This document shows, one piece after another, positions 18,916-30,309 of a stretch of DNA of 64,000 bases (positions within the stretch are counted from its first letter, which is position 1; each line of letters opens with the position of its first letter). Under the pieces are notes generated by a model that was not told where the DNA came from, did not search any database, and saw only the letters and a program-made list of their open reading frames with translations. The stretch is from Mesorhizobium sp. M2D.F.Ca.ET.226.01.1.1 (lineage in GTDB: Bacteria; Pseudomonadota; Alphaproteobacteria; Rhizobiales; Rhizobiaceae): assembly GCF_004022705.2 (NCBI RefSeq), contig NZ_RZOY02000006.1, positions 30,846 to 94,845 on the forward strand. Reading direction: 5' to 3'. A program made the translations under genes and the position numbers.

Positions 18916-19407
18916 TCACCTATACGGCGCGTCCAGCGCGATATTGCGCGCCAGTTCCCGCTCCCAGCGATCGCCGTTCGCGAGCAGCTTTTCCTTGTTG
19001 TAGTAGAGTTCCTCGCGCGTCTCGGTCGCGAATTCGAAATTCGGGCCCTCGACGATAGCGTCGACTGGGCAGGCTTCCTGGCAGAAGCCGCAATAGATGC
19101 ATTTCACCATATCGATGTCGTAGCGCACCGTGCGGCGCGTGCCGTCGTTGCGGCGCGGTCCGGCCTCGATGGTGATGGCCTGCGCTGGGCAGATCGCCTC
19201 GCAAAGCTTGCAGGCGATGCAGCGTTCCTCGCCGTTCGGATAACGGCGCAGCGCATGCTCGCCACGGAAGCGCGGGCTGGTCGGCCCTTTTTCGTGCGGA
19301 TAGTTGATCGTTTCCTTCGGTGCGAAGAATTGGCGCATCGACAGGAAGAAGGCGCCGACGAAATCCTTCAGCAGCAGCGACTTTGCGGCTTGGGCCAGAG
19401 CGGACAT
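18916..19407 (-). CDS. nuoI: NADH-quinone oxidoreductase subunit I
   Basis: This peripheral-arm subunit carries clusters N6a and N6b. The 163-residue product has two [4Fe-4S] motifs, [12 protein letters not shown] (Cys63/66/69/73) and [12 protein letters not shown] (Cys103/106/109/113). ATG 19407 shares one base with the nuoH stop; a longer frame upstream lies inside nuoH and is rejected. Confidence 0.97.
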   Translation of the reverse strand: MSALAQAAKSLLLKDFVGAFFLSMRQFFAPKETINYPHEKGPTSPRFRGEHALRRYPNGEERCIACKLCEAICPAQAITIEAGPRRNDGTRRTVRYDIDMVKCIYCGFCQEACPVDAIVEGPNFEFATETREELYYNKEKLLANGDRWERELARNIALDAPYR

Positions 19408-20450
19408 CACGCAAACCCCGTGATCTTGAGGAAGGCCGCGGTGGCCACGACCATGAACAGCGAGATCGGCAGGAAGACCTTCCAGCCCAGCCGCATCAGC
19501 TGGTCGTAGCGGTAGCGCGGCACAAAAGCCTTTACCATCGAGAACATGAAGAACATCAGGCAGATCTTCAGCACGAACCAGATAACACCCGGTACCCAGG
19601 TGAAGGGCGCGAAGTTGAACGGCGGCAGCCAGCCGCCGAGGAACAGGATGGACGCCAGCGCGCACATCAGGACGACGGCGACATACTCGCCGAGGAAGAA
19701 GAGCAGGAATGGCGTCGACGAATATTCAACCATATGGCCGGCGACGAGTTCCGATTCCGCCTCCACCAGGTCGAAGGGCGGGCGGTTCGTCTCGGCAAGC
19801 GCCGAGATGAAGAAGATCACGAACATCGGCAGCAGCGACAGCCAGTGCCAGTCGAGGAAGGTGTTGGGCAGGCCGAGCCGCGTGCCAAGACCATCCTGCT
19901 GCGACATGACGATGTCGGAGAGGTTGAGCGAGCCGACGGTGAGCAGCACGGTGACGATGACGAAGCCGATCGAGACTTCGTAGGACACCATCTGCGCGGC
20001 CGAGCGCAGCGCACCGAGGAACGGATATTTGGAATTCGACGCCCAGCCGCCCATGATCACGCCATAGACCTCGAGCGAGGAGATGGCGAAGACATAGAGG
20101 ATGCCGACATTGATGTTGGCGATCGCCCAGCCCTCATTGACCGGGATGACCGCCCAGGCCGAAATCGCCAGCACCGCCGATACCAGCGGCGCCAGGAGGA
20201 ACACGCCCTTGTTGGCGCCCGACGGGATCACCGGCTCCTTGAAGACGAATTTCAGCAGGTCGGCAAAGGCCTGCAGCGTTCCCCACGGGCCGACGACGTT
20301 CGGGCCGCGACGCAGTTGCACAGCTGCCCAGATCTTGCGGTCGGCATAGAGCAGGTAAGCGACGCCGATCAGAAGCACAACGATCAGCACGACCGACTTC
20401 AACAGGATCAGCAGCGCCGGGAGCACGTAGAAGGAGAAGAAGGTTTCCAT
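19407..20450 (-). CDS. nuoH: NADH-quinone oxidoreductase subunit H
   Basis: This membrane subunit of complex I forms much of the quinone chamber and links the peripheral arm to the proton channels. The 347-residue product shows [20 protein letters not shown] near the N-terminus and the acidic loop [23 protein letters not shown] 20450 follows the nuoG stop by two bases. Confidence 0.97.
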   Translation of the reverse strand: METFFSFYVLPALLILLKSVVLIVVLLIGVAYLLYADRKIWAAVQLRRGPNVVGPWGTLQAFADLLKFVFKEPVIPSGANKGVFLLAPLVSAVLAISAWAVIPVNEGWAIANINVGILYVFAISSLEVYGVIMGGWASNSKYPFLGALRSAAQMVSYEVSIGFVIVTVLLTVGSLNLSDIVMSQQDGLGTRLGLPNTFLDWHWLSLLPMFVIFFISALAETNRPPFDLVEAESELVAGHMVEYSSTPFLLFFLGEYVAVVLMCALASILFLGGWLPPFNFAPFTWVPGVIWFVLKICLMFFMFSMVKAFVPRYRYDQLMRLGWKVFLPISLFMVVATAAFLKITGFA

Positions 20451-20452
20451 GC

Positions 20453-22534
20453 TTATTCCGCTGCCTGCTTGAAGCCGCTCTTGGCCAGCGCCGAGCATTC
20501 GGCCATCACGGCCGACGCCCGCGCGATCGGGTTGGTGAGATAGAAGTCCTTCACCGGAGAGGTGAAGGTTCCCTTGTTCAGCCGGCCGCCGAGCTTCGCC
20601 ACCTTGGCGATGTCGTCGCCGCTGCCGGCCTGCACCTGGTCGATGCGGGCAAGATGCGGGAACTCGCCATAGAGCTTGGCGCGCAGCTGCGCCAGCGAAT
20701 CGAAGGGCAGCTTCTTGCCGAGCACGTCCGACAGCGCCCGCAGGATCGCCCAGTCCTCGCGCGCCTCGCCAGGGGCGAAGCCGGCGCGGTTGGTCTGCTG
20801 CACGCGGCCTTCCGTGTTGACATAGGTGCCGGACTTTTCCGTGTAGGCGGCGGCCGGCAGGATGACGTTGGCGCGATGCGCGCCGGCATCCCCATGCGTG
20901 CCGATATAGACGACGAAGGCGCCGCCGGTCCTGGCCATGTCGATCTCGTCGGCGCCGAGCAGGAAGAGCACGTCGGTGTCGCCCAGCATGCCGGCGACGT
21001 TCTTGCCGCCCTCGCCAGGCACGAAGCCGACATCGAGGCCGCCGACGCGTGCCGCCGCATTGTGCAGCACTGCAAAGCCGTTCCAGTCGGCGGTGACCGC
21101 GTTGACGGCGGTTGCGAGCTTTGCCGCCTGGCCGAGCACGGCCGCACCGTCCCCGCGCGCCAGCGCGCCCTGGCCGACGATGATCAGCGGATGCGTGACC
21201 TTGCTCAGCACCTCGAAGAACTTGCCGTTGCCGTCCGTAAGACCCTTCAGGGATTCCGGACCGGCGCCGATCAGCTCATAGTCGTAGCGAGTGTCGCCGA
21301 TCTCGCCGATCACGCCGACCGGCAGATTGCCGACGCGCCAGCGCTTGCGGATGCGGGCGTTGAGCACAGAAGCCTCGAAACGCGGATTGGCGCCGATGAT
21401 CAGCACTGCGTCGGCCTGCTCGATGCCTTCGATGGTCGGGTTGAAGATGTAGCTGGCGCGGCCAAGCGAGGGATCGAGCGCAGCACCGTCCTGGCGGCAA
21501 TCGATGTTCTTCGAGCCGAGAGCGCTCATCAGAAGCTTGAGCGCGTAGATTTCCTCGACGGCCGCGAGATCGCCGGCAATCGCGCCGATGCGCTCGGGCG
21601 CCGTCTTGCCCACCTCGTCCTTGATCGCGGCGAAGGCTTCAGCCCAGCTTGCGGGCGCTAGCCTGCCGTTCTTGCGCACATACGGCCGGTCGAGGCGCTG
21701 CGTGCGCAGGCCGTCCCAGATGAAGCGGGTCTTGTCGGAGATCCACTCCTCGTTCACCGCCTCGTTGACGCGCGGCAGGATGCGCATCACTTCGCGACCC
21801 CTGGAGTCGACACGGATCGCCGAGCCGACGGCGTCCATGACGTCGATCGATTCCGTCTTGGTCAGCTCCCACGGCCGCGCCTGGAAGGCGAACGGCTTGG
21901 AGGTCAGCGCGCCGACCGGACAAAGGTCGATGACATTGCCCTGCAGCTCGGAGGTCATCGCCTGTTCGAGATAGGTGGTGATCTCGGCATCCTCGCCGCG
22001 GCCGATCAGGCCGAGCTCGGAAATGCCGGCGACCTCGGTGGTGAAGCGGACGCAGCGCGTGCAGTGGATGCAGCGGTTCATCACGGTCTTGACCAACGGG
22101 CCGATATACTTGTCTTCGACCGCGCGCTTGTTCTCGTGATAGCGCGAGGAATCGACGCCGAAGGCCATCGCCTGGTCCTGCAGGTCGCACTCGCCGCCCT
22201 GATCGCAGATCGGGCAATCGAGCGGATGGTTGATCAGCAGGAACTCCATCACGCCTTCGCGGGCCTTCTTGACCATCGGCGTGTTGGTGAAGATTTCCGG
22301 CGGCTCGCCATTCGGGCCGGGGCGCAGGTCGCGCACGCCCATGGCACAGGACGCCTGCGGCTTAGGCGGGCCACCCTTCACCTCGATCAGGCACATGCGG
22401 CAATTGCCGGCGATGGACAGCCGCTCGTGGAAGCAGAAGCGCGGCACTTCCGCGCCGGCGTCCTCGGCCGCCTGCAGCAGCGTGTAATGGTCGGGTACCG
22501 TGATCTCTTTCCCGTCGACCTTTAGCTTTGCCAT
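20453..22534 (-). CDS. nuoG: NADH-quinone oxidoreductase subunit G
   Basis: This is the large peripheral-arm subunit (693 residues). The N-terminus binds [2Fe-2S] N1b through Cys34, Cys45, Cys48 and Cys63. A His/Cys [4Fe-4S] site ([19 protein letters not shown]) and a third cluster motif (CIHCTRC...CPVGAL) follow, then a molybdopterin-oxidoreductase-like domain without cofactor. ATG 22534 ([11 protein letters not shown]) is preferred over a TTG 9 bases upstream. Confidence 0.97.
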   Translation of the reverse strand: MAKLKVDGKEITVPDHYTLLQAAEDAGAEVPRFCFHERLSIAGNCRMCLIEVKGGPPKPQASCAMGVRDLRPGPNGEPPEIFTNTPMVKKAREGVMEFLLINHPLDCPICDQGGECDLQDQAMAFGVDSSRYHENKRAVEDKYIGPLVKTVMNRCIHCTRCVRFTTEVAGISELGLIGRGEDAEITTYLEQAMTSELQGNVIDLCPVGALTSKPFAFQARPWELTKTESIDVMDAVGSAIRVDSRGREVMRILPRVNEAVNEEWISDKTRFIWDGLRTQRLDRPYVRKNGRLAPASWAEAFAAIKDEVGKTAPERIGAIAGDLAAVEEIYALKLLMSALGSKNIDCRQDGAALDPSLGRASYIFNPTIEGIEQADAVLIIGANPRFEASVLNARIRKRWRVGNLPVGVIGEIGDTRYDYELIGAGPESLKGLTDGNGKFFEVLSKVTHPLIIVGQGALARGDGAAVLGQAAKLATAVNAVTADWNGFAVLHNAAARVGGLDVGFVPGEGGKNVAGMLGDTDVLFLLGADEIDMARTGGAFVVYIGTHGDAGAHRANVILPAAAYTEKSGTYVNTEGRVQQTNRAGFAPGEAREDWAILRALSDVLGKKLPFDSLAQLRAKLYGEFPHLARIDQVQAGSGDDIAKVAKLGGRLNKGTFTSPVKDFYLTNPIARASAVMAECSALAKSGFKQAAE

Positions 22535-22608
22535 TCGCCTCAAACCTCTGCGGATGTCCGCAATCTCTATCTTCCGGGCGCGACTCGAACCGCGCCCGGC
22601 ATGTCAAT

Positions 22609-23283
22609 TCACTTAACCGCGGCCAGCGCCGCCGCCTGGCCAGTCCAGTCGTCGCGGCCGATGCGGCCGGCGAGCGACAGATAATCTTCCACCCAGGCGA
22701 CCTCTTGCGACGTCCATGCAGCGATCTGGTCATAAGTCCAGATACCGAGACCGTTGAGCACCTTCTCCAGCTTCGGTCCAATACCCGAAATCGCTTTCAG
22801 ATCCGATGGCGTCGCCGGCTTGTCGATCGCCTTCGGCTGGCGGAAATCTTCCGGCATCAGCGCGGCTGCGGCCGGCTCCTCGACGGCGTCGGCGCCGATG
22901 GCCTTTTCGGTAGCGGTCGCCGCGATGTCGGTGACGTCACGGGCGAAGGTCTGCGCCTTGGCGATCAGCGTCTCGGTCGCCTTGCGCGCCTTGGACGAGT
23001 TGGCGGCCGCTTCGTTCTGCGCCTCTAGGTCGTCGAGGAACGGCTGGAACATGCGCTGCGAGGCTTCCAGCGCGCCGGTGAACGCCCCCATCCACATACC
23101 GACGGCATGGTTGGCAAGACCGATGCCGAGCGCCGACATCGCGGCGGCGCCCGCGACCGGATGCGCCAAAAGGTTGACGGCGCTGGCCATCTCCTTCGGC
23201 ATCATCTTGGTCAGGTCCTGGTTCATTTTCTCGAGTTGGTCCAAATCAGGTATGAACGGATAGGGTATCGAATACGGCGCCAT
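22609..23283 (-). CDS. Helix-hairpin-helix protein encoded inside the nuo operon
   Basis: This 224-residue protein lies between nuoF and nuoG. Residues 160-224 (LKAISGIGPKLEKVLNGLGI, WTYDQIAAWT, GRIGRDDW) form a helix-hairpin-helix-like domain clearly paralogous to the tail of NuoE encoded two genes upstream. The rest is alanine-rich helix (residues about 30-130) with phasin-like composition and no motif I recognise. ATG 23283 has AGGAG eight bases upstream. It is co-transcribed with complex I, so an accessory or assembly role is a reasonable inference, unproved from sequence. Confidence 0.85.
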   Translation of the reverse strand: MAPYSIPYPFIPDLDQLEKMNQDLTKMMPKEMASAVNLLAHPVAGAAAMSALGIGLANHAVGMWMGAFTGALEASQRMFQPFLDDLEAQNEAAANSSKARKATETLIAKAQTFARDVTDIAATATEKAIGADAVEEPAAAALMPEDFRQPKAIDKPATPSDLKAISGIGPKLEKVLNGLGIWTYDQIAAWTSQEVAWVEDYLSLAGRIGRDDWTGQAAALAAVK

Positions 23284-23357
23284 AGAATTCTCCTGGTCGT
23301 TTCTTCGTATGCCCCGCCCCTGCTTTCAGTCTTGGGCCTTCGCCCATATTCAAAATC

Positions 23358-24662
23358 TTATTCCGCGGCCACCATCACCGGCTCGACCCGGTGGGCGTTG
23401 CGCGAAAACTCGTCGATGCGGCGTTCCACCTCGCCGCGGAAATGCCGCATCAGGCCCTGGATCGGCCAAGCTGCCGCGTCGCCCAGCGCGCAGATCGTGT
23501 GGCCCTCGACCTGCTTGGTGACGTCGAGCAGCATGTCGATCTCGCGCTTCTGCGCCTCGCCGCGCACCAGCCGCTCCATCACCCGCCACATCCAGCCGGT
23601 GCCTTCGCGGCACGGCGTACACTGGCCGCAGCTTTCGTGCTTGTAGAAGTAGGAGAGCCTGGCGATCGCCTTCACGATATCGGTCGACTTGTCCATGACG
23701 ATGACAGCCGCCGTGCCGAGACCGGATTTCAGGTCGCGCAGCGCATCGAAATCCATCGGCGCGTCGATGATCTGCTCGGCCGGCACCAGCGGCACCGAAG
23801 CGCCCCCCGGAATGACCGCCAAAAGATTGTCCCAGCCGCCGCGGATGCCGCCGCAATGCGTCTCGATTAGTTCCCGGAACGGGATCGACATCGCTTCTTC
23901 GAAGGTGCACGGGTTGTTGACGTGGCCGGAGACGCAGAACAGCTTGGTGCCGGCATTGTTCGGCCGGCCGAAGGACGAGAACCAGGCAGCACCCCGACGC
24001 AGGATGGTCGGCGCCACGGCGATCGACTCGACATTGTTGACCGTCGTCGGGCAGCCATAGAGGCCGACATTGGCCGGGAATGGCGGCTTCAGCCGCGGCT
24101 GGCCCTTCTTGCCTTCCAGACTTTCGAGCAGCGCCGTCTCCTCGCCGCAGATATAAGCGCCTGCGCCGTGATGCATGTAGACGTCGAAGTCGTAGCCGGA
24201 CGTGTTTCCCTTGCCGATCAGCTTGGCCGCATAGGCCTCGTCGATGGCGCGCTGCAGCGCCTCGCGCTCGCGGATGAACTCGCCGCGCACATAGATGTAG
24301 GCGGCGATCGCGCCCATGGCGAAGCCGGCGACTAGCGCGCCCTCCACCAGCGTGTGCGGGTCGTTGCGCAGGATGTCGCGGTCCTTGCAGGTCCCGGGTT
24401 CGGATTCGTCGGCGTTGATGACCAGGTAGCTCGGCCGGCCGTCGCTCTGCTTGGGCATGAACGACCATTTCAGGCCGGTCGGGAAGCCGGCGCCGCCGCG
24501 GCCGCGCAACCCGCTAGCCTTCATCTCGTTGACGATCCAGTCGCGTCCCTTGGCGATGAGGCCTGGCGTATCGTCCCAGATGCCGCGCGACTGCGCGCCG
24601 GCCAGCGACGTGTCGAAGAGGCCGTAGATGTTGGTGAAGATGCGGTCTTTGTCCTGAAGCAT
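23358..24662 (-). CDS. nuoF: NADH-quinone oxidoreductase subunit F
   Basis: This subunit binds NADH and FMN and carries cluster N3, the entry point for electrons. The 434-residue product has the nucleotide site [16 protein letters not shown] (51-66), the FMN region [15 protein letters not shown], and [4Fe-4S] ligands Cys345, Cys348, Cys351 and Cys391. It starts at ATG 24662, ten bases after the nuoE stop. Confidence 0.97.
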   Translation of the reverse strand: MLQDKDRIFTNIYGLFDTSLAGAQSRGIWDDTPGLIAKGRDWIVNEMKASGLRGRGGAGFPTGLKWSFMPKQSDGRPSYLVINADESEPGTCKDRDILRNDPHTLVEGALVAGFAMGAIAAYIYVRGEFIREREALQRAIDEAYAAKLIGKGNTSGYDFDVYMHHGAGAYICGEETALLESLEGKKGQPRLKPPFPANVGLYGCPTTVNNVESIAVAPTILRRGAAWFSSFGRPNNAGTKLFCVSGHVNNPCTFEEAMSIPFRELIETHCGGIRGGWDNLLAVIPGGASVPLVPAEQIIDAPMDFDALRDLKSGLGTAAVIVMDKSTDIVKAIARLSYFYKHESCGQCTPCREGTGWMWRVMERLVRGEAQKREIDMLLDVTKQVEGHTICALGDAAAWPIQGLMRHFRGEVERRIDEFSRNAHRVEPVMVAAE

Positions 24663-24672
24663 TTGTCGTCCC

Positions 24673-25983
24673 TCAGACCGGCTTCTTGCCGAAGACGCGG
24701 ATGTATTCGGCGACGCCGCCCTTGGCGAGCGCCTCGGCCTGCTTCACCCAGTCGTCGCGCTCGATGCGGCCGTGGAAGCTGAGATAGCCGTCGACCCATT
24801 CGCGCTCGGCCTTCTTCCAGGCGGCGACCTGCGCGAAGGTGTAGATACCGAGCGTATGCAGAGTCGCTTCGATCTTCGGCCCGACGCCGGAGATCAGCTT
24901 GAGGTCGTCGACCGTCGCCGGGCGCTCGATGCCGGCGGGGCGGTTCTTGTCCTCGAGCGAAGGCTTCGCCGTCTTGGCGACCGGCTGCTTGGTTTCCGGC
25001 GCCTTGAAGGCGGCGGCCGGCTCGGCCTTGTTTTTCGGCCCGCTGCGCGGCTTTGAAACGGCCTCGACTTCCGGAGAAGCCTGATTGGCATTGGCCGCCG
25101 AATGGCGCGGCGCCCTGACGCTGGCCGCCTTCTCGGTGGCCGGAGCGACCTTGACCGGCGACGGCGTCGTCAACGCCGGGCTGGTCTCTGGCGCATCGGT
25201 TTTCGGCTTGCCGGACTTGGACGGCGCGACCGGACCGGAGGCCGGCGGCGCGGCGGGCGCCGCCTGCGAGACGACATTGGTAGCGGCTGCAGCCGGCGCC
25301 ACCGCGGCGGCATCCTTGGCCGCCTTCGCGGCAGCCTTGGCTTCCTTGTCGCGCGTCGACTTCAGGATCGCCTTTTCGCTGGTCAGCGTTGTCAGCCCGG
25401 TTGCCGGCTCGGAGCCGTGGCGGCCATTCTGCGGACCGGGTTTCACCTCGGCGCCCTTGCCGGCGTCGTAGAGATCGATGATCTCGGCCAGCCGCTCAGG
25501 CGTCAGGTCTTCAAAAGTGTCCTTGAAGATCATGACCATCGGCGCGTTGACGCATGCGCCGAGGCATTCGACCTCCTCCCACGACAGCGTGCCCTTGTCG
25601 TTGGTGTGGAACTGGTCGTGATGGATTTTTGACCGGCACACATCCATCAGCGCTTCCGAGCCGCGCAGCATGCAGGGCGTGGTGCCGCAGACCTGGACAT
25701 GCGCGCGGGTGCCGACCGGATTGAGCTGGTACTGCGTATAGAAGGTTGCGACCTCGAGGCCACGGATGCGCGGCATGCCGAGCATGTCGGAGATCGTCTC
25801 GATCGCCGCCTTGGTGACCCAGCCTTCCTGCTCCTGCGCGATCATCAGCAACGGGATGATGGCCGACTGTTCGCGCCCCTTCGGATATTTGGCGATCCAC
25901 TGCTCAGCCGCCGCCGCATTCGCCTTGTTAAAGGCGAAGGAGGCTGGCTGGTCGCTGGCATCTGCAAGACGGCGAACTGACAT
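24673..25983 (-). CDS. nuoE: NADH-quinone oxidoreductase subunit E with C-terminal extension
   Basis: Residues 1-180 are the thioredoxin-like [2Fe-2S] (N1a) subunit with ligands Cys99, Cys104, Cys140 and Cys144. Unlike the roughly 170-220-residue standard form, this protein has 436 residues. An Ala/Pro/Lys-rich, probably disordered linker (about 185-355) leads to a helix-hairpin-helix-like domain (359-418: [28 protein letters not shown]). The same domain recurs in the gene between nuoF and nuoG. ATG 25983 lies one base from the nuoD stop; the frame upstream is shadow sequence inside nuoD. Confidence 0.95.
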   Translation of the reverse strand: MSVRRLADASDQPASFAFNKANAAAAEQWIAKYPKGREQSAIIPLLMIAQEQEGWVTKAAIETISDMLGMPRIRGLEVATFYTQYQLNPVGTRAHVQVCGTTPCMLRGSEALMDVCRSKIHHDQFHTNDKGTLSWEEVECLGACVNAPMVMIFKDTFEDLTPERLAEIIDLYDAGKGAEVKPGPQNGRHGSEPATGLTTLTSEKAILKSTRDKEAKAAAKAAKDAAAVAPAAAATNVVSQAAPAAPPASGPVAPSKSGKPKTDAPETSPALTTPSPVKVAPATEKAASVRAPRHSAANANQASPEVEAVSKPRSGPKNKAEPAAAFKAPETKQPVAKTAKPSLEDKNRPAGIERPATVDDLKLISGVGPKIEATLHTLGIYTFAQVAAWKKAEREWVDGYLSFHGRIERDDWVKQAEALAKGGVAEYIRVFGKKPV

Positions 25984-25984
25984 T

Positions 25985-27175
25985 TTAGCGATCGACCTCA
26001 CCAAACACGATGTCGAGGGAGCCAAGCACGGCGGTGACGTCGGCCAGCATGTGGCCGCGGCACAGGAAATCCATCGCTTGCAGATGAGCGAAACCGGGCG
26101 CGCGCAGCTTGCAGCGATAGGGCTTGTTGGTGCCGTCGGAGACGAGATAGACGCCGAATTCGCCCTTCGGCGCCTCGACGGCGGCATAGACCTCGCCGGC
26201 CGGCACGCGATAGCCTTCGGTGTAGAGCTTGAAGTGGTGGATGAGCGCTTCCATCGAGCGCTTCATCGCCGCGCGCTTCGGCGGCACCACCTTGCCGTCG
26301 AGATTCGACACCGGTCCAGTGCTTTCCTTGCCGAGCAGCAAATCGACGCACTGGCGCATGATCTTGGCCGACTGGCGCATCTCTTCCATGCGCACCAGGT
26401 AACGGTCGTAGCAGTCGCCGTTCTTGCCGATCGGGATGTCGAAATCCATCTCGGAATAGCATTCATAGGGCTGCGCCTTGCGCAGGTCCCAGGCGGCGCC
26501 CGAGCCGCGCACCATCACACCCGAAAAGCCCCAAGCCCAGGCGTCGGCCAGCGACACTGTGCCGATGTCGACATTGCGCTGCTTGAAGATGCGGTTACCG
26601 GTCAAAAGCGCGTCGAGATCGTCGATCGACTTCAGGAACGGGTCGATCCATTTGCCGATATCCTCGACCAGCTTCTGCGGCAGGTCCTGGTGCACGCCGC
26701 CCGGCCGGAAATAGGCCGCATGCATGCGCGAGCCGCTGGCGCGCTCGTAGAACACCATCAGCTTTTCGCGCTCGACGAAGCCCCACAGCGGCGGCGTCAG
26801 CGCACCGACGTCCATCGCCTGCGTCGTCACATTGAGGATGTGCGACATGATGCGGCCCATCTCGGAATAGAGCACGCGGATCAGCTGGCCGCGCTTCGGT
26901 ACTTCGATGCCGAGCAGGCGCTCGGCCGCGAGCGCGAAGGCATGCTCCTGATTCATCGGCGCGCAATAGTCGAGCCGGTCGAGATAAGGCACGGCCTGCA
27001 GATAGGTCTTGGCCTCGATCAGCTTCTCGGTGCCGCGATGCAGCAGACCGATATGCGGATCGACGCGATCGACCACCTCGCCGTCCAGCTCGAGAACCAA
27101 CCTCAAAACACCGTGCGCTGCAGGGTGTTGAGGCCCAAAGTTAATGTTGAAATTACGAACGGAGGTCTCAGCCAT
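25985..27175 (-). CDS. nuoD: NADH-quinone oxidoreductase subunit D
   Basis: This 49-kDa-type subunit forms the quinone site with NuoB. The 396-residue product starts with the hallmark [20 protein letters not shown], contains His and Tyr residues of the quinone pocket region, and ends [16 protein letters not shown] 27175 has GGAGGTCTC upstream. Confidence 0.97.
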   Translation of the reverse strand: MAETSVRNFNINFGPQHPAAHGVLRLVLELDGEVVDRVDPHIGLLHRGTEKLIEAKTYLQAVPYLDRLDYCAPMNQEHAFALAAERLLGIEVPKRGQLIRVLYSEMGRIMSHILNVTTQAMDVGALTPPLWGFVEREKLMVFYERASGSRMHAAYFRPGGVHQDLPQKLVEDIGKWIDPFLKSIDDLDALLTGNRIFKQRNVDIGTVSLADAWAWGFSGVMVRGSGAAWDLRKAQPYECYSEMDFDIPIGKNGDCYDRYLVRMEEMRQSAKIMRQCVDLLLGKESTGPVSNLDGKVVPPKRAAMKRSMEALIHHFKLYTEGYRVPAGEVYAAVEAPKGEFGVYLVSDGTNKPYRCKLRAPGFAHLQAMDFLCRGHMLADVTAVLGSLDIVFGEVDR

Positions 27176-27184
27176 TCTGGCGCC

Positions 27185-27790
27185 TCAATTTGCCTTTGCC
27201 TTCTCGTCGCCCGGCAGCACGTAGTCGGTGCCCTCCCAGGGCGAGAGGAAGTCGAAATTGCGGAATTCCTGCTTGAGCTCGACCGGCTCGTAGATCACCC
27301 GCTTGGCCTCGTCGTCGTAGCGCACCTCGACGAAGCCGGTCAGCGGGAAATCCTTGCGCAGCGGGTGGCCCTCGAAACCATAGTCGGTGAGGATGCGACG
27401 CAGATCCGGGTGGCCGGTAAACAAAACGCCATAGAGGTCATAGGTCTCGCGCTCGAACCAGTCGGCGCCGGGATAGACAGCGGTCAACGACGGCACCAGC
27501 GTTTCCTCGTCGGCCTGGACCTTGAGGCGGATGCGGATGTTCTGCTTCGGCGACAGAAGGTGGTAGACGACGTCGAAACGCCTGGCGCGCGAGGGGTAGT
27601 CGGCGCCGCAAATGTCGATGATCGAGATGAACTGGCAGCGCGGATCGTCGCGCAGGAAGGTCGCCACCTCGATCAGGTTGCCGGGATCGACGGAGACCGT
27701 CAGCTCGCCATAGGCAAGCACGGCTTCGCCGATGCGGCCGGAGAGCTTCTCGCCGAGATAGGTGGAGAGTTCGTTCAACGCCTGGGTCAT
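27185..27790 (-). CDS. nuoC: NADH-quinone oxidoreductase subunit C
   Basis: This 30-kDa-type peripheral subunit (201 residues) carries the family signature region [20 protein letters not shown] followed by [20 protein letters not shown]. It is a separate gene rather than a NuoCD fusion. ATG 27790 lies 4 bp after the nuoB stop; the longer upstream frame falls within nuoB. Confidence 0.97.
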   Translation of the reverse strand: MTQALNELSTYLGEKLSGRIGEAVLAYGELTVSVDPGNLIEVATFLRDDPRCQFISIIDICGADYPSRARRFDVVYHLLSPKQNIRIRLKVQADEETLVPSLTAVYPGADWFERETYDLYGVLFTGHPDLRRILTDYGFEGHPLRKDFPLTGFVEVRYDDEAKRVIYEPVELKQEFRNFDFLSPWEGTDYVLPGDEKAKAN

Positions 27791-27794
27791 AGGC

Positions 27795-28376
27795 TCACCG
27801 TTCGATCGTGCCGGTGCGGCGGATCTTCTTCTGCAGAAGGAGAATGCCGTAGAGCAGCGCTTCGGCGCTCGGCGGGCAGCCGGGCACATAGATGTCGACC
27901 GGCACGACGCGGTCGCAGCCGCGCACCACCGAGTAGGAATAGTGGTAGTAGCCCCCGCCATTGGCGCAGGAGCCCATCGAGATGACGTAGCGCGGCTCCG
28001 GCATCTGGTCGTAGACCTTGCGCAGCGCCGGCGCCATCTTGTTGGTCAGCGTGCCGGCGACAATCATGATGTCGGACTGGCGCGGGGACGCGCGCGGCGC
28101 GACGCCGAAACGCTCCGAGTCATAGCGCGGCATCGAGGTGTGGATCATCTCGACCGCGCAGCAGGCCAGGCCGAAGGTCATGAACATCAGCGAGCCGCTG
28201 CGCGCCCAGGTGATCAGCGCTTCGGTCGAGGTGACAAGGAAACCCTTGTCGGCCAGCTCATTGTTGATTTCGAGGAAGAAGGGATCGTCTTCCCCCACCG
28301 GCCTGCCGGTGTTGGGGTCGATGATGCCCTTGGGCTTCGGCGCGACGAGGGTGCCTGAACTGTCGTTCAATCCCAT
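27795..28376 (-). CDS. nuoB: NADH-quinone oxidoreductase subunit B
   Basis: This PSST-type subunit binds the terminal cluster N2 through tandem Cys72-Cys73 (GLACCAVEM), Cys137 (GSCANGGG) and Cys167 (VPGCPP). The start is set at ATG 28376 (MGLNDSS) because AAGGAG lies about 7 bases upstream. An upstream ATG at 28397 would add seven non-conserved residues and overlap nuoA more. The chosen start overlaps the nuoA stop by 10 bp, so coupling is likely. Confidence 0.95.
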   Translation of the reverse strand: MGLNDSSGTLVAPKPKGIIDPNTGRPVGEDDPFFLEINNELADKGFLVTSTEALITWARSGSLMFMTFGLACCAVEMIHTSMPRYDSERFGVAPRASPRQSDIMIVAGTLTNKMAPALRKVYDQMPEPRYVISMGSCANGGGYYHYSYSVVRGCDRVVPVDIYVPGCPPSAEALLYGILLLQKKIRRTGTIER

Positions 28377-28732
28377 TCCAGCGCTCCTTTTTTCCATTCA
28401 TAGGCAAAGCCGATGGTCAGCACCGCCAGAAACACCATCATCGACCAGAAGCCGAGCATGCCGAGCTTCGAGAAGGACACCGCCCACGGGAACAGAAAGG
28501 CGACTTCGAGATCGAAGATGATGAACAGGATCGACACCAGGTAGAAGCGGATGTCGAATTTCATGCGGGCGTCGTCGAACGAGTTGAACCCGCATTCATA
28601 GGCGGAAAGCTTTTCCGGATCGGGATTGCGGTAGGCCACCAGGAAGGGAGCGATGATGAGCGCCAAACCCACGATCATCGCCACGGCGATGAACAGGACG
28701 ATGGGCAGATATGAACTCAGGAGTGCGCTCAT
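28367..28732 (-). CDS. nuoA: NADH-quinone oxidoreductase subunit A
   Basis: This first gene of the operon encodes a 121-residue, three-helix membrane subunit. The conserved loop [20 protein letters not shown], with the quinone-site Cys, and [13 protein letters not shown] are present. Nothing upstream is on the same strand, so the nuo promoter must lie in 28733-29000. Confidence 0.97.
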   Translation of the reverse strand: MSALLSSYLPIVLFIAVAMIVGLALIIAPFLVAYRNPDPEKLSAYECGFNSFDDARMKFDIRFYLVSILFIIFDLEVAFLFPWAVSFSKLGMLGFWSMMVFLAVLTIGFAYEWKKGALEWD

Positions 28733-29067
28733 GCGGCGGCTTTCCTTCGGCGGGGCAGTTCACTTTGATTACAGCAACGAACTCTAATGCGGAAGCGTGA
28801 CAGTTTAACCGCTGAACCGTTTTAAGGAGGCCCATGCTGCAACGCGGCGAGGGTTAGCGCAGCGGTATCGGTGACGCAAGTCAAACCTTGTTCAAATCGC
28901 GACCCGGGGCGCCTTATCGGAAGAAACTGGTCCGATCCGCTCCTGTTTGATTTCCTTCACTCTTCACTCCACTTTTCTCTCCTGACATATCTCCCGCCAT
29001 TTGCCTGCTAGCATGGCCGGAATCACCGGCTAAGAATCCAACGGACGATCGGGGCAAGGACAGCTTG
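28733..29067. other. Divergent control region between nuoA and the ycaQ-like gene
   Basis: These 335 bases must contain the minus-strand nuo promoter and the plus-strand promoter of the glycosylase gene. On the minus strand TTGAAC and TTGACT boxes near 28880-28895 could serve as -35 elements, but no convincing -10 partner is visible. No repeat or small gene was recognised. Confidence 0.4.
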
Positions 29068-30267
29068 ATGAAGGAGAAAATCTCGCTCGCCATGGCCAGG
29101 CGCATTGCGCTTGGATCACAGGGGTTCAACGACCCTCGTCCCGGAGGGGTTCCGGATCGCCGCCACCTTGCGCGTGTGCTTTCGCGAACCGGCCTGTTGC
29201 AGATCGATTCCGTGAGCGCGGTGGTGCGCGCGCATTATATGCCGCTCTATTCGCGTCTCGGCCCCTACCCGCTGGCGCTGCTCGACAACGCCGCCGTGAC
29301 CCGCAAGCGCGCCGTCTTTGAATATTGGGCGCATGAGGCCTCGTTCCTCCCCGTCGAGACCTATCCTTTGATGCGCTGGCGCATGCAGCGCGCCGAGCAG
29401 GGCGACGAGATGTATCTCGGCCTCGCCAAATGGGGCCGTGAGCGCAAGGCGATGATCGATGAAATATACGCGCAAGTCGCCGAACGCGGGCCGATCGCCG
29501 CTTCCGACATCGAGGGCCACAAGGGCAATGGCGGCTGGTGGGGCTGGAGCGAGGCCAAGCACGCCTTCGAATGGCTATTCTGGGCCGGACGCATCACCAC
29601 CGCCTACCGGCGCGGCTTCGAACGCTATTACGACCTGCCCGAGCGCGTTTTGCCGCAGGCCGTGCTTGACCTGCCCGTACCCTCGGTCGAGGACGCGCAT
29701 CGCGAATTGCTGCGCATCTCGGCCCGCGCCCACGGCATCGCCACCTATGGCGACCTGCGCGACTATTTCCGCCTCGCGCCGGGCGATACGAAGGACCGCA
29801 TTGACGAACTGGTCGAAGCCGGCGAATTGCAGCCGGTAAAGGTCGAGGGCTGGGACAAGACAGCTTATCTTCATAAGGACGCGCGAATCCCGCGCCGGAT
29901 CGAAGCGCGCGCCCTGCTCGCGCCTTTCGATCCCCTGGTTTTCGAACGCACGCGCACCGAAAAGCTCTTCAATTTCCGCTATCGCATCGAGATCTACACG
30001 CCGGCTGAAAAGCGCCAGTACGGCTATTATGTGCTGCCCTTCCTTCTCGGCGATCGGATCGTGGCTCGCATCGATCTGCGCGCCGACCGCCCGGCGAGTG
30101 TCCTGCGCGTCCACGCCGCTTATGCCGAGCCCGACGCGCCACCGGAAACGGCAGCCCAACTCTACGAAGAACTGAAGCAGATGCAGTGCTGGCTCGGCCT
30201 GGAAGCCATCGAAGTGACGCCAGCCGGCGACCTCGGTCCGGCGCTGGCCGACATCGCGGTGTCGTAG
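29068..30267 (+). CDS. YcaQ/AlkX-like winged-helix DNA glycosylase
   Basis: The 399-residue protein matches the HTH_42 (formerly DUF1006) family. In E. coli the member YcaQ unhooks interstrand DNA crosslinks and removes bulky N7-alkylguanine. The catalytic QxD motif is visible as QID in SRTGLLQIDSVSAVVRAHYM near residue 47. Winged-helix modules follow, with a C-terminal domain containing the LLAPFDPLVFERTRTEKLF motif. ATG 29068 is chosen over a TTG three bases upstream; AAGGA lies 7-11 bases before it. It precedes the cobalamin riboswitch and is not obviously part of that operon. Confidence 0.88.
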   Translation: MKEKISLAMARRIALGSQGFNDPRPGGVPDRRHLARVLSRTGLLQIDSVSAVVRAHYMPLYSRLGPYPLALLDNAAVTRKRAVFEYWAHEASFLPVETYPLMRWRMQRAEQGDEMYLGLAKWGRERKAMIDEIYAQVAERGPIAASDIEGHKGNGGWWGWSEAKHAFEWLFWAGRITTAYRRGFERYYDLPERVLPQAVLDLPVPSVEDAHRELLRISARAHGIATYGDLRDYFRLAPGDTKDRIDELVEAGELQPVKVEGWDKTAYLHKDARIPRRIEARALLAPFDPLVFERTRTEKLFNFRYRIEIYTPAEKRQYGYYVLPFLLGDRIVARIDLRADRPASVLRVHAAYAEPDAPPETAAQLYEELKQMQCWLGLEAIEVTPAGDLGPALADIAVS

Positions 30268-30274
30268 CCGCGCG

Positions 30275-30303
30275 TTGACAGGCGCCTAGGCGTAAGCCTA
30301 AAT
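30275..30303 (+). promoter_or_regulatory. Sigma-70 promoter of the cob operon
   Basis: TTGACA (30275-30280) and CTAAAT (30298-30303) are separated by exactly 17 bases. This is close to the ideal alphaproteobacterial housekeeping promoter. It predicts a start near 30310, which coincides with the first base of riboswitch helix P1. Confidence 0.8.
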
Positions 30304-30309
30304 CCGCCG

